Of a stretch of 64,000 nucleotides of DNA, positions 23,547-35,165 are shown piece after piece. The stretch spans positions 13,208,501 to 13,272,500 of the forward strand of contig CM038925.1 in NCBI GenBank assembly GCA_021904315.1, read 5' to 3'. The number at the start of each line of letters is the position of its first letter. Position 1 is the first letter of the stretch. The stretch is from Sphagnum magellanicum. Its lineage: Eukaryota > Streptophyta > Sphagnopsida > Sphagnales > Sphagnaceae. Both the position numbers and the translations under genes were made by a program. The notes below the pieces were generated by a model. The model saw nothing but the letters and a program-made list of their open reading frames with translations, did no database searches and was not told the origin of the DNA.

Positions 23547-23903
23547 ATGAGGCATGCAGGAACCTCATTAACCTCAACTAAAAAGGAAGGCAAAAGTCAG
23601 TTCTCATCAAACCTGAAAGTCACTTGTGAAGAAAGCAAATTACAGGTCTCAGGAAGACAAGTTCGTTTCCAACAAATCTTTCATAACTTGCAGCATGTGC
23701 CAAAACTAAATGATTTTAAGTCTCCAACTGACACAGACTCATCCTGTGTATCTAGTGATGAAGAAAAGCAGGAAACAAAGAGAGATATTCCAGCCAAAAA
23801 AAGGTAAGCAAGTTCATCCCACCCCCAATCATACTGAAAACTCCAACTTTTCTTTACTTTATTACAGGCAGAGGGGAGATTACATGCTGGAGGACCTCTG
23901 CTG
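23547..23903 (+). CDS. Possible exon pair, hypothetical acidic/basic tail
   Basis: An open frame to about 23805 contains an acidic, Ser-rich stretch (SPTDTDSSCVSSDEEKQETK) and then a basic PAKKR. It meets a good donor (AAAAAG|GTAAGC). After TTTATTACAG the frame continues as QRGDYMLEDLC and stops at 23903. I do not recognise the family. It lies antisense between the SnRK1 relic and the unknown last exon. The matching stretch in copy B has an extra G after the acceptor that changes the ending, so at least one copy is not maintained. It could be a 3' gene fragment or chance. Confidence 0.25.
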
Positions 23904-24369
23904 AAGAAAGAAGCAGGCATGTGGCCTTAAGAGCAATTTGCTCTGATTATTGCCTTTGGATGAATTACCACACTTGAAGATCATTCCATTCCTCTTGACA
24001 CTACACCTGTAGAGAAAATAACCTTTGACCAATTGTTTCATATTGGACAAAGCTTACTCATAATGACTGAGTGATTTTTCCTCTGACTTCCACTCTGCAG
24101 GGCTTTAGATTAGAGCCCACAAACTGCTATCTTGGAGCAAAATGTAAATGAGCATGATCAGTTTATCCATCCACGAATATCATAATTAATGACCACAGGA
24201 GGTTTGGGTAACAACTGAGCCCATGCACAGGTTGGTTCAGGAGGTAGGATCTGAACAAGATATAATTCTGATACAGAAAATTCTACATAAATCTGGAGCT
24301 CACTAAGTTCATTGCAGTTACCAGCAGCATCAGGAGAGCTCCCACTTGATGTTGTGTCTGTCTAAACCT

Positions 24370-24543
24370 GTCAAAAACCAGGGTTCTTATAAGTTCCAAT
24401 TCCACAAAACTTTGCAAGTTTTACACCGTCAAAAACCAGGGTTCTTATAAGTTTTGATTCCACAAAACTTTGCAAGTTTTACACCGTCAAAAACCAGGGT
24501 TCTTATAAGTTTTGATTCCACAAAACTTTGCAAGTTTTACACC
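24370..24543. repeat. 58-bp tandem triplication, only in copy A
   Basis: Three units start at 24370, 24428 and 24486 (GTCAAAAACCAGGGTTCTTA...). Units two and three are identical to each other by eye and unit one differs at a few bases. Copy B has one unit at about 55438-55495, so the array changed after the duplication. Confidence 0.9.
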
Positions 24544-25765
24544 CAAGTTACCCTGTCTAGTACTTGCACCAAAGTTTTCATGAAATGACTAGCAGTTTTC
24601 TAGGTGGTCATTTGACTTTCCCAAAACAAAATTAGAACTGTGGTTTTACTTTTAAATCTTCGTATTTGATTTTTGAAAACCATGGTTACAAACATTAAGA
24701 ACCACCATGATACCCCGCAAGGGTTTGGCACAGTTCCTAACACCCACCCAACACAGGTATCCAAAGTCAGCATCTTTATTTTGTGTGATGCACAGCAAAC
24801 TGCATGCCCTCAAATAGAGATGCACGTATTTAGAAGACTACATCAGTAATATCTGCAAAGCCTCAAAGAGAGATTCACATATTTGATGCACAAATTTTTT
24901 AAGACTAAGATAGATCAACATTCTTCAAAGAGAGATGTGCATCTTCTAAAGACTACATATATATCACCAGTCTCTGTCAAGCCTCAAAGTGGGAGTGTTA
25001 ATATTTTTAAGACTCACTGAAAAATCTTTCAAGTACCTGAATGAGAGAGATGCATATTTTGAAGACTATATATCAACAATCTCTGCACAGCCTCAAAAGA
25101 GCCTTGGAGATCATCTACTGCATTATTGTTTCTCACTGGAATAGTGCATCTTCAGTGGTTGACACCCAATAATGAGAGTTTTCATATCCTTCTGAGTGTC
25201 ATTCACAGAACATCAGACCCTCGCCTTCACCACATAGAGTAATGATTAGCCGCCATGACTCCCTGGGGACTTCATTAGCTCCCAACACCAACAAGTATAC
25301 AATAATTTTCTGAAAATCTTAGGCAAACACTTGTAGAAAAATCCACATGTTATGACTCTTGCATTTCCAGATGCAAGGGGATCATGATGTGAGCTAGCAT
25401 TTAAGGAGATCTTGTGAACTGACATAGCAAGATTCTGTATGAGTCTATCCTTGTTAAGTTCCCTCATAGATATACCACAACATATAATTTGACACTCAAA
25501 ATTAAAGGCATTTGAATTTTCAAAACCATAAATGCTTAGTCAAGGAAAAAATTTCGTGTTTGCTTATGTCCAAACAGTGCAAGATAGACTAAATTTCAAA
25601 ACCCACTTGCGAAGGTTTCAAATCCATCACCTAAATTTTGTTTGAAGTTTCTCTGGGCCAACACTTGATACAAGAAAAGAGCAAAAAGTTTCCTAGGAAA
25701 TAATCACAAACACTATCTCCAGTTGTTGCAAATAGACTAACACTCCGTTTTCTTTCCTTCCTTTC

Positions 25766-26004
25766 TTAGACGTTGGTTGTTTGGATTAATCTGCTTTCCG
25801 CTTCTCCTTTACCAGCTTTTCCCCCTTTTGCTTTTCCCTTTCTGTCAGCCTTCTTTGCACCTGCGGACTTCACACTAAGCATGCCACTTTGAGGATGTTT
25901 CCCGCCAGCAAGAGTTTCATCAAATTCTACTACTGTTCCTGCAATGGTCAATTGCTGCAGCTTATCTGGGTCTAGCATGATCTCAATTTTGCCCTCATGT
26001 CTTC
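25766..26004 (-). pseudogene. Last exon of an unknown gene, copy A
   Basis: After a good acceptor (GTCACAG|GAAGAC) the reading matches the copy B exon at 56707-56946. Here one base is missing near the start (about 25980-26000), which puts the downstream part in another frame. The encoded tail reads LDPDKLQQLTIAGTVVEFDE, then a Lys/Gly-rich basic stretch (KADRKGKAKGGKAGKG), and ends QTTNV. I do not recognise the protein. The basic tail suggests nucleic-acid or ribosome contact, but that is inference. No upstream exons were found, so this looks like a 3' gene fragment like its SnRK1 neighbour. Confidence 0.4.
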
Positions 26005-26925
26005 CTGTGACAATGGGAAAAAGCCATAGTAAGTAGTCACATTTCTTCAATGGGCATTCTCATGAGGGCTTAACACATTGAGTAAACATTGATTGCTAGT
26101 GAAACAAAAGGGAACACTACAACACAAATTCAAGTTTTGAAGAGGACATGGAGTGCAACATGTGAACCTGAACTTTGTTTGCACGACTTTTTAGGTCATC
26201 ATCAATAGATGTCTTGTGACCCTCCATGGTCACCTACACCTAAGTACTTGAATGATTGGACTTACAATGAAACTAAGAAAATTCTAGCAATTTTTAATAG
26301 CAACCAGATTTTACTGCATAAGGTTGCTCAAGTATTGAAGCATGAAATCCTGTAAATGGAAGTCAACATTACCCTCATCAATTCTGCCCCACTTTTCTGA
26401 ATCCTCAACAAACCCATTTTCCAGGCATGGGTTCTAAAGGTTAGTCTGTTGGAAACCAATTGTGTACCTTGCCACCTGTGGACGAAAGGAAATGCAACGA
26501 GATCTCCTCCTGGGGTTGTCTTCCTACAAAAATGTGCAAGGTCCACTAAAGCCTCATAAGTCGAACCCATGCACCATTGCAAACTTAACCCCAACACCCG
26601 TTGTACATGAATGGTCAGTTTAGACCAATTAACCACCCGACCCAATGTAACGCAAGTGACCCAACGGCTTGAGCGACAGCCGTGGAATGTGGTTCACGAC
26701 CGGGCTCAGTAATGCAAAGGAGTTCACGACTAGCATAGTAGAGCGAGGACCTTCGTAGAGCACTAAGGTCATGGATACAATAGGGCAGGTGAACATCCCG
26801 CAACGTGCAATGCCGTTGTACCACCATATTCAAATCCATTGGCGAGATGAAGAATTGTGGTGCCGTGAGCCGCATGTAGCCCACCAAAATAGCATGACGA
26901 CAATGGTTTGCCCCTGTTCAAAGTG
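26005..26925. other. Intergenic within copy A
   Basis: No gene was recognised. At 26560-26700 the minus strand has a B-box-like GGGTTCGACTT and an A-box-like CGCTCAAGCCGTTGG further upstream. They are too far apart for a tRNA and only weakly suggest an old tRNA-derived SINE. The same sequence is present in copy B. Confidence 0.3.
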
Positions 26926-27029
26926 CAAAGGATGTACGCGACAAGTGTTAATAACAATACAGTAAAACCTGTCTAAACAAAGGATGTACGCGACAAGTGT
27001 TAATAACAATACAGTAAAACCTGTCTAAA
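26926..27029. repeat. 52-bp tandem duplication across the transposon's left end
   Basis: 26926-26977 and 26978-27029 are identical. Each holds host flank (CAAAGGATGTACGCGACAAG...) plus the TA and the first bases of the Tigger terminal repeat. The unit joins host and transposon sequence, so the duplication occurred after the transposon had inserted. Confidence 0.92.
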
Positions 27030-29161
27030 GTGATATCCTGTCTAAAGTGATAAACACGACTCGGTCCCAACTCGGGCCCCATACAAAATGTGATAAACCT
27101 CCGTAAAGTGATACTCGATAATTTTTATTGGTCCCACTCCTTATCTAAAGTGATATTCAGCACATTTCAAAAAATAAAAGACAAAAACAACTACAAAACA
27201 AGCTAGATACGCTTGAAGAACCTGTCAATGTTCTTCTGAACCATTCGGTTGGTACAGATCATACTCACCTTATCCTTCAATTTCTGGATGGAACTCACAC
27301 AAGATTCGTCCGCATCCTGTTGCTACATGAAAAAGAACACAAGCTTATCTAGCATCTCGGAAGCGTCAGCGGCACTCATGGCAGGCACTTCTTTACTGTT
27401 GTCCTCTTCCTCATGCAACACTGGAGCAAGTCCGGCTTCTTCAAGGTGGTCTTCAATGATGCTATCAAGATCCGGCGTGTATGATGTGATCTGCTCCTTC
27501 AGGTAGTTGAGCAGGTTCCTGATGTCCATTGGGTTCCTGTAGCGGAAGCGTTGGATTTGTGACTGTAGATCCGCGATGACCTCGTGGTCCACCAGGTCGT
27601 CTTCCGTGACGTTTTCAATTGCCTCAGCTTGTTCTGTCAACCGGATCTTGCAGTGTAGGAAGCAGTTGGCAATCGTTGTTGGCTTGATTTCATAATTCCA
27701 CGCAGGGACGGCAAACTGGATGGCCCCCAAAATGTCGACCTTCTCTGGCTCCGGCACCTTGTCCTCAATGCGCTGGAGAAGAGCACGGTTGAAGCGGCGA
27801 CGGTAGTAGGCCTTGAAGTTGCGGATGATGCCGGCATCGCACGGTTGAATCTTTGAGGTCATGTTCGAGGTCATGTTCGAAGGTAGGTAGAGAATGGTCG
27901 TGTTCCGAAGGCGGATGTGATCCGGAATCTTCTCCACCGGAGTGTGCCCGCTGAAGTTATCCATGATCAGGAGGATCTTCCAGCCGGAAACATGGAGATC
28001 AAATGCCCGGAACCACTCCAGGAAGATGATCTGTGTCATCCACGCGGACGCATTATTCCTGTATACGCACCCAAGTGACGTGACGTTGATGTTTTTGAAA
28101 CACCTGGGGTTCTTAAACTTGCTAATCACCCACAGTGGGAGCTTGTCAGAGCCGTCGCCGTTGCAACACAGCGCTAGGGTCAAGCGTTCCTTGCTCTGTT
28201 TCCTACCTTCGAGCTGCTTTGTCGCAAGGGAGTTGTCCGCCTGCAATGTGGGCGAAGATACTTAGTTAGCCAGGGACAAACTCATTTGATATCTTTTTGA
28301 ACTTACAGTATGTACCTACATGCGGTAGAACAACCCACTCTCATCCATGTTGTAGATGTCACGCCATTCGTACGCGTCAAAAACTTGATGAATTCCCGGA
28401 AGGGCAGCTGCAATAGTAGTCATGTCGACTGATCCGCTTTCCCCGAACCTGTGATTCTTCTTGATCCTGTGACGAACCTTGAAAGTTTCAAGCCAGCCAT
28501 TTGAAAACTCAAACGACGGGTGATCCGGGTATAGGCGGTCAATGATCTTCATTGCGCTCTCACGTATGAGGTCCCTGCTCAGGTTGACGTGTTCCTGGTT
28601 GGCAAGGAACCATTCGGCTAAGGCAGCCTCCATGACAGGGAATTTCACCGTCTTCTGACACTTGGAGCTGAGGTTGGAGGTGGTGGCCTTGGCGAGCAGT
28701 TCCGCCGACCGTTTGAGTGTGCCCAACACCGTTGCTTGGCTGACCTTGAGTTGATGAGTGTCCTCCAGCCACTTGATCAGTTCTTTCTGTGTGGCACCAA
28801 GATGATCTTTCTTGTATCGTACGAGGGTGAGGCAGACCTCGTCCGTCATTGTGGTGTATTGCTGACTTTTCTTCGGCATGGAGAAGACTTTGCGCATGAG
28901 GATGTGACGGGGTGGTACTTGCAACGCCGTTCCTAAGGTGGACCCACACGCAAATAGGGGTTTTTTTTTGTGGAATTTCCCCCGGCACGCGGGTACGAGC
29001 AGCAACGAACTAACGCCCTAATGGTACAAACGATAACGATAAAAAAAAGGAAAACGTGTGTGTATGATACTGTATGTATTGTACCTGCCTAAAGTGATAA
29101 CCTGTATAAAGTGATATCCTACCTCTGGTCCTAGCAACATCACTTTAGACAGGTTTTACTA
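27012..29161 (-). mobile_element. pogo/Tigger DNA transposon, about 2.15 kb, nearly complete
   Basis: The left end reads CAGTAAAACCTGTCTAAAGT and the right end is its reverse complement with the last base changed. TA flanks both ends (27010-27011 and 29162-29163), the target duplication of Tc1/mariner-pogo elements. Copy B has the uninterrupted sequence AACAATAGTTCAAAAG at about 57890-57905, so the empty site is visible and the insertion postdates the segmental duplication. The element encodes one spliced transposase on the minus strand. Repeats of CTAAAGTGATA lie just inside both ends, likely transposase-binding sites by analogy. Base composition is clearly more GC-rich than the surroundings. 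Confidence 0.92.
27203..28897 (-). CDS. pogo/Tigger-type DDE transposase with one intron
   Basis: Exon 1 runs 28897-28316 (starts at ATG 28897 or 28879). It has an N-terminal helix-turn-helix region (KELIKWLEDTHQLKVSQATV), then a Tc5-type HTH region (EAALAEWFL to VRHRIKKNH) and the first catalytic Asp in NMDESGLFYRM. A 75-nt intron (28315-28241, GTACAT...TTGCAG) follows. Exon 2 (28240-27203) has the second Asp in LLIMDNFSGH and the third in KIQPCDAGIIRNFK, a DDD triad as in Tigger/pogo. A 12-bp tandem duplication (27855-27878) adds NMTS before the third Asp. Two in-frame TAGs, at 28318-28316 and just after LVFFFM near 27322-27320, interrupt about 538 codons. Beyond the second, the frame continues to a stop at 27203 and includes QKNIDRFF. 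The protein is probably not made whole now. Confidence 0.88.
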
Positions 29162-29163
29162 TA

Positions 29164-32100
29164 GTTCAAAAGCATTTGTTACAACACTGAAGACATCCGC
29201 ACAAACCTCCAATGAGTACAGGGTGTGCACTTTGGGTCCCTTAGAGGTATGCCCTTCTTTTATTACACAAGAACCAAGAAATCAAAAAGTTTGTCAAATT
29301 TGGAAAGGCTTGAAAAACATAAGACTTCAGTTTGGCAGCTGAAATGATAAAAACATGAAAATACTAAAACTCCCTCCACTTTAGGTTGATATCAATTTCA
29401 TATGTACAAACTCTTGGAATGAATTGCAAAGTGTGATGCATGTGAATTAGCTAAGATTTGCCCCCCTTTTTGGTCTAATTACTTTATAACCTAGGAAGAC
29501 ATGTTTTTGGATTCAATGGTAGTAAAGAAATTTATTAAATGAGCTAGTTGTAAAGTTTTTTTATGACTCTAATCCCTACATCATCTTTTAGATTTGGATT
29601 GTGTGATTTTATTTTATTTTCCTTGTTCTACTTTGACAATTGGGATTTTATCTCAATGTTTCAAATCTACCTTTGTTTTTCTGAATCCCTCTCCTTATGA
29701 TATTTGCTCCACTTTCACAGTTGGAAACTCATCATAAATTTGAAAGCTTGTTCTTACTCTTTTAGATCCCTCTACTTGTCCCCACTTGTTCCTGTTTTAC
29801 TTTCAGAATTGGAATCTAAAATTGATTTTTGCAACTTTGCTTCTTCCTTAACAAATCTTTCTATTTGTTCTACTTAGACATTAACAACTTGATCTTTTAT
29901 TATATTTCTTAGACCCATTATAGTAGGAATGAAGAGCTTTGTGAAAAATTGCAATTTCATCTTCTAAATTTTAGTAAGGAAAATATATTTAAATAATTGA
30001 AATGCTTGGGAAAAGATGTGGGCCTCTCCTAATGCTCATTATGGGTTCTTATTATTTTGGAGGGAAATACAAAGTTCACAAAGGTACAAAACATAGTCAA
30101 AGTGCACCTTTCTAGATCCTTCATTTGTTATTGATTTTTGTTTTCCAAAGATCATATTGTGTTTGGGGTTGATTGCTTGAAGGTTTAATAACTTTTTAAG
30201 TACTTTTGGCATTGGAACTAATCAAATTGCTATGCATTAACTCATTGTTGCATGCCTTCTTAAATGTGTATTGTCTCAAGATTTCTCTTAAACCCTAAAC
30301 CCAAATGTGTAATTTTATGTGTAGGGATATTTCCTTGAAAATTGGTCCAAACAAACCTCATAATTGAATGCTTCCTTTGCCCTTGTCTATGTGATATGAA
30401 TTTATATTTTATATATCTATATTATTTTACAAGGGTTGCCCATGGTGGCATGTGACATTTAAACCTTGTTTCAATATTCATCATTATCAATAAATAAATA
30501 ATATTTCAGCCATCCAATAAAATGTGAATCAAATTTTGACACGTATCCATTTATGAAGGCAAATTATGTGATGACATGTCATAATTTTTTTAAAAATCCC
30601 ATTGATTATTTATTTATTATTTAATTAGGTAGGAAGGCCATAGGTAGATAGGTAGATAGGGTTAACTTAGATAAGTAAATTTTAAATAATCTAATTTTGT
30701 GTTTGGGTTTAGCTTTTGAAGTTGAACCTCTTTCATTGGCCCATCCCAAATGGCATTTGGTATTTGGTTTGTGAGCAAGAAAAATGCACTTACTTATATT
30801 ATAATGTGCACATTTTGAATCAAAAGAAAAAAAAATGGCATAAAAAATTTAGTTGCAAGTGCAACCAATGTAGTTGTAACCTACATGCAAATATTACATG
30901 CTACCTATGCCATACTAACATAATTTACCTACTAATTAAATTAATTTTATTATAAATAATAAAACTTAATAAGTAATAAAAAAATAACATAATGATAATA
31001 ATAGTAATTGGCTAATAAATATAAATATTATTAATTATAGAAATTATGATTACCTATAATATTTAATAATCATTATTAATATTAATTTTTACTAATAATT
31101 AATACCAGTTAATTATAAGTTAATTAATGTAACTTGTTGGGTAATGTAACTTATTAACTATAGGTATATTAATAAAATTATAATAAAATTTAAGTAATAT
31201 ATATTAAATAATAATAATGATAATTTAATTAAATTAAAAAATATTATTATTTAATATTCATTAATAAAATTAATTTTAATATTTATTAATAATTATAATA
31301 ATAAAAAATCATAGTTATAATTTTAAAAAATAATTATATAGGGTTAGCTATAATGATTAATAATTTAATAATATATATTTTTTAGCTAAACTAAATTTGA
31401 TCAAAGTTAATTTAACCATAATTAGTTTAACTATGGTTAATTTAACCAAAATTAATTTAGTTAAAGTTAGTCCAACCATGATTAATTTAAATATGGTTAA
31501 TTTAATCAAAATTGATTTAATGAAAGTTAGTTTTGCTATGGTTAATTTAACTTTGTTTAATGTGAGTTTAACTTATGTTAAACTAATATTTTATTTTGAA
31601 CAACATTATTTAGCATGGGTTTAATCTTAATACTAAATATATAAAATTATTATACATAGTTTAGGTAGATATATTGAATGTATTAATATAAGTATGCATT
31701 AACTTTGGTCGTGATTTTTATAACATGTGTTCATTTTGTGCATTACTAGTTGCACACACAACTAATATAGTCGCATATGACACCTAGTTGCACATAATCA
31801 CATAATAATTGGTTGCAAACAACAAGATTTTTATTAATGATTGCCATTATGTTTGGTCAAAGAATATTTCTTAAAGTGGTCATCAAATTCCTTATGACCA
31901 AACATTGTCTTCACCTCACCTTGGATCTTTTTCCACAAATGGGTGAAGGACACCCTATAACCAAACATTTGGAATTTAAACCACCTTGCCCCCATGCCCT
32001 CCCCCTCAATTCCCCCATGATATCCTTCAATTTTGTGTAATAAAAAGTGTGACAATTACACCCCATGACCAAACATAACTCATGCAATAAGGGTTGTTCC

Positions 32101-35100
32101 TCTATATATAATGGGTGTTCAATTATAGAGAGATGTTTGATTATGGGTGTACTTATCCTATGCCAATGTCAAAATCCAACACAAAATTGTTTCCAAAACT
32201 ATTTCACCAAACATCATTGCCCTTAACCAACAACAAATTTTAAAAATGTATCCTAGTGCAATCCATTGTTGCAATTCGAAATCTATAAAAATGAATCAAA
32301 GCATGGCAAACAAAAATAAAGAAACCTAAAGGCAAATGCAACTAAAAATTGAAAAAATATAATTCATGAATGTTATGTATGAAAATAAAAATAATCAACA
32401 TCCTCATTCATGTTGAAAATATTAAATTATTTTCAAAATGCAAGCCAAAAATATGAAAAAATATTTATTATATGCCAAAAATGCATTTTAATGAATGAAT
32501 GAATTATTCCACACCCAAGTGCCAAATCCATTATGGTACTGGTATGCCCCTTCACTAGTGTGAACATCGAAATAAAGTAAGTGGATTTTGAAAGTGTAAA
32601 GGCGTCTCCACCCCCACATTAGCAAACGCCCCTTTTCATTAAATCTTGTAGCAGGATAGGTAGTGCAAATCTTGTTGCCCTTTGGTATTGATGGTCCATT
32701 TTGCAATGGTCATTTTAACCTTTTAAAAATTGTTTTTACTGTGGATTTGGACAATGATTATTACTTGTCCAGATGTAAAGACATAAATGGTTTTTGAGTG
32801 TATATAGAAAATTTTACGACGTTTGTGGGTGGGGACAATGATCATTAAATGGTATTGTATTCTAAAATAAAAAAGTTGTTTAGAGTTTTGGGGTGGAGAT
32901 GCTCTAAAAGAAGGTCTATCCATGCCATCTTTTTGGCCTCTATCATCACATACAAGATAAACTATAACCTATAAACAATGTCGTTTGTTTTTGGATGAAG
33001 GCTACTTAGACTACGGTTGGAGTAATGGTAACACAACGTTTCAACGACATTAAAAGATGAAAAGAAAAGAAAATAATCTACTATGTTTCTGTTTTTTTTT
33101 ATTGTGTTTTTGGTGGCTTGGCAGGTTATGACAAAAGAAGTAGGTGAGATAGTTTCTGAGATGGAAGAAAATATGAGCAGCCCAATGAGAACTTTTCAAG
33201 AGCTCTGTGGATTAGATTTGTGTAATGTGATTAGCAAAAAGGATTTTGGGGAAGCAAGGAGATGAGGTGACGAAGAAGATATTTGAGGTAGGTTGAGGAA
33301 GGACTGAGGGGATCATTTTCGTGGAGGTTTTGGGGGGTGATGAAAGAGAAACTAAGTTGTTAGACTTTTAAGGAGAATTAAAAAAATGTGATTTGATTTT
33401 GATTTTGGGGTGTTGTAAATAGGTAGAAGCAAAACTTGATCAAGAGGACTGAATGAGAAGAATCTTTATGAGAAGACTTCCATTGTGCTAAGAATGTCAA
33501 GAAAAGGTCTAAAGTTGTTCCATGTGTTTTTGTAGGGACCAACACAAGGGAGTGGGTGTGTGGCAATTCATGCATGATGTTTCTAGGGATTTTGAATTGG
33601 GTATGGAATGTGTTTTGTTCTGAGAAAAATACTTGTTGTCTTGTGGGAGCTCTGGAGGTTTTTGGGACTGAGGGAATGTTGGGAAGTAGTGATGTTTGAA
33701 TTGGCTGACTTTGTCCCTAAATTTTTGTCCAATCTGTGAAACTGAACCATGTTGAAGTAGTAAAGTTAATATTCTGTGTGAATTCTGTTGTTGGGTATGA
33801 GCTGTCAGTCACATAAAACAACATGTTCATTCCTAAAGAGAAAATCAAAATGAGTGGCTAAATCATTTGTGATTCATAGAATTAAAGCATAAAACTTAGA
33901 TGATTGTTAAGATCTTGAAGAAGAAGAATATTTGAATCAAAATTCTCATGCTTCAATAAAAATATCAAAATCATACTTCAATCTATGGATGTCCAACAAT
34001 GGGGATGTGCACACTATAAAAAGTATTCCTCTTGTTTTTTTTGTGACAAAACCACCGTAATGTGTTAATTGTTTCCCCAACCCTACCCATGAACATGAAA
34101 AATTCATGAAAATTTGCAAAGTGAAGAAGTTTTCGTGGCCAGCCAACCAGAAGCAAACCTTTTTTTTTTCCTCCCTGGGCCTGCTGGAGACCAAAATTCA
34201 TGCTATTTGAAATCGTTATTTCTTCCAAAGTGTAGTGTACAGGCCATTTTACTGCTGGTGGTGGACCTGCAATAGCCTAGGGGAAGATCAGGTGAAGAAA
34301 TACTTCTAACTTCTGGGGTCAACAACAATGGAATGTTTCTAGACCATCGACTCCCAAATGTAAAACCAAGAAAGCCTAAACTGCTCAGCTATAATAGCTT
34401 ACACACATATACAGCAGCACCTCCAAATCAGGGTTTTCTTTTTTCAATTTTGTGAGGTAAGTGGTGTGGCGATCATATACAAGAAGATTGAGCCAAATAA
34501 TTTGGCTACATGTCAGAGAGGAGAATAGAAAAAAAAAAAAATTCCTGCCTTAGTTTGGTGATGTGCTGGACTCTTTAGTCCAAATATGGCAAATTCAGAC
34601 TTATATTTTCCTCAAAATATGACCACTTGGGGTCAATTTCTCCGCATTGTATGAGTAGCACAGCACTTTGCTTTTTGAAGCAGTACAAAAATTGGCCACA
34701 AAAAGAAACACTGCGAGTCCAAATGTACAGACAAAGTTTACGTTGGAAGGGTTCAATGGTGTTTCCAGGTACGATCTGCAATTACAATTTAAAATGTTAG
34801 CCAGTGTTCTATGCAACGTAATGTTTACGTTGCCCAAAGGTAGCCGTTGCTGACTCTGCTTCATCACTGGTTCCAAAATATCAGAAGAATATGCAGCTGA
34901 TAAGATACTTCACTTCCTTGATTGGTCACTTCATTTCTGCCTCAAAAGTCGAGGGAAAGCTGCTTCCCAGGGTCTTCCCTTTCCCCTTTTTTTTGGGGGG
35001 CCTTTGTTTGAAGCACAAGGACCTTCCCCTAATTTGACTCAACTCGTGTAAGGCAAAAGCCCTAGGTCCCGCCTATCAATATAAGGGCTCATGTGAGGTG

Positions 35101-35165
35101 GTAAGCCCCAGGTCGCGAGCACTACTGAAATAAGGGCTTTTGAGAGGCAGTAGTTGAGCATAGAC
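29164..35165. other. Intergenic remainder of copy A
   Basis: No gene was recognised. Contents are AT-rich DNA at 30.5-31.4 kb, a 15-bp minisatellite (31385-31600), sequence matching 57.9-62.9 kb, and a segment (about 32960-34050) with no counterpart in copy B. The short open frames show no family features. Confidence 0.5.
31385..31600. repeat. 15-bp minisatellite (GTTAATTTAACCAAA-like), copy A
   Basis: Repeated units like GTTAATTTAACCAAA. The period is five codons, so an open frame at 31397-31624 reads as a five-residue repeat (VNLTK, INLVK, VSPTM, INLNM, VNLIK). It is longer in copy B (60520-60920). Not considered a gene. Confidence 0.75.

Larger units (their letters stand above)
21989..35165 (+). 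repeat. Segmental duplication copy A
   Basis: This segment is repeated in the same orientation from 53141 to the window end. It starts at GCAGCGGGTACTATGCAAC, which is also the first shared sequence in copy B, and can be followed to about 35165. Identity is high by eye through 22.0-29.5 kb and lower in the AT-rich part. Copy A contains the SnRK1-like relic, an unknown last exon, the pogo/Tigger insertion (absent in B), a 58-bp triplication and a 1.1-kb segment (about 32960-34050) missing from B. Confidence 0.95.

Noticed and set aside
26560-26710. tRNA-like A and B boxes on the minus strand (also in copy B)
   Set aside because: Spacing of roughly 100 bp and poor box matches; no cloverleaf can be drawn. 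At most a decayed SINE.
31397-31624. 75-codon open frame with VNLTK-like repeats
   Set aside because: A product of the 15-bp minisatellite; the array length differs between duplicates.
33083-33265. Short frame with a hydrophobic start (MFLFFFIVFLVAW)
   Set aside because: No family match, no splice partner; the T-run creates the hydrophobic start.
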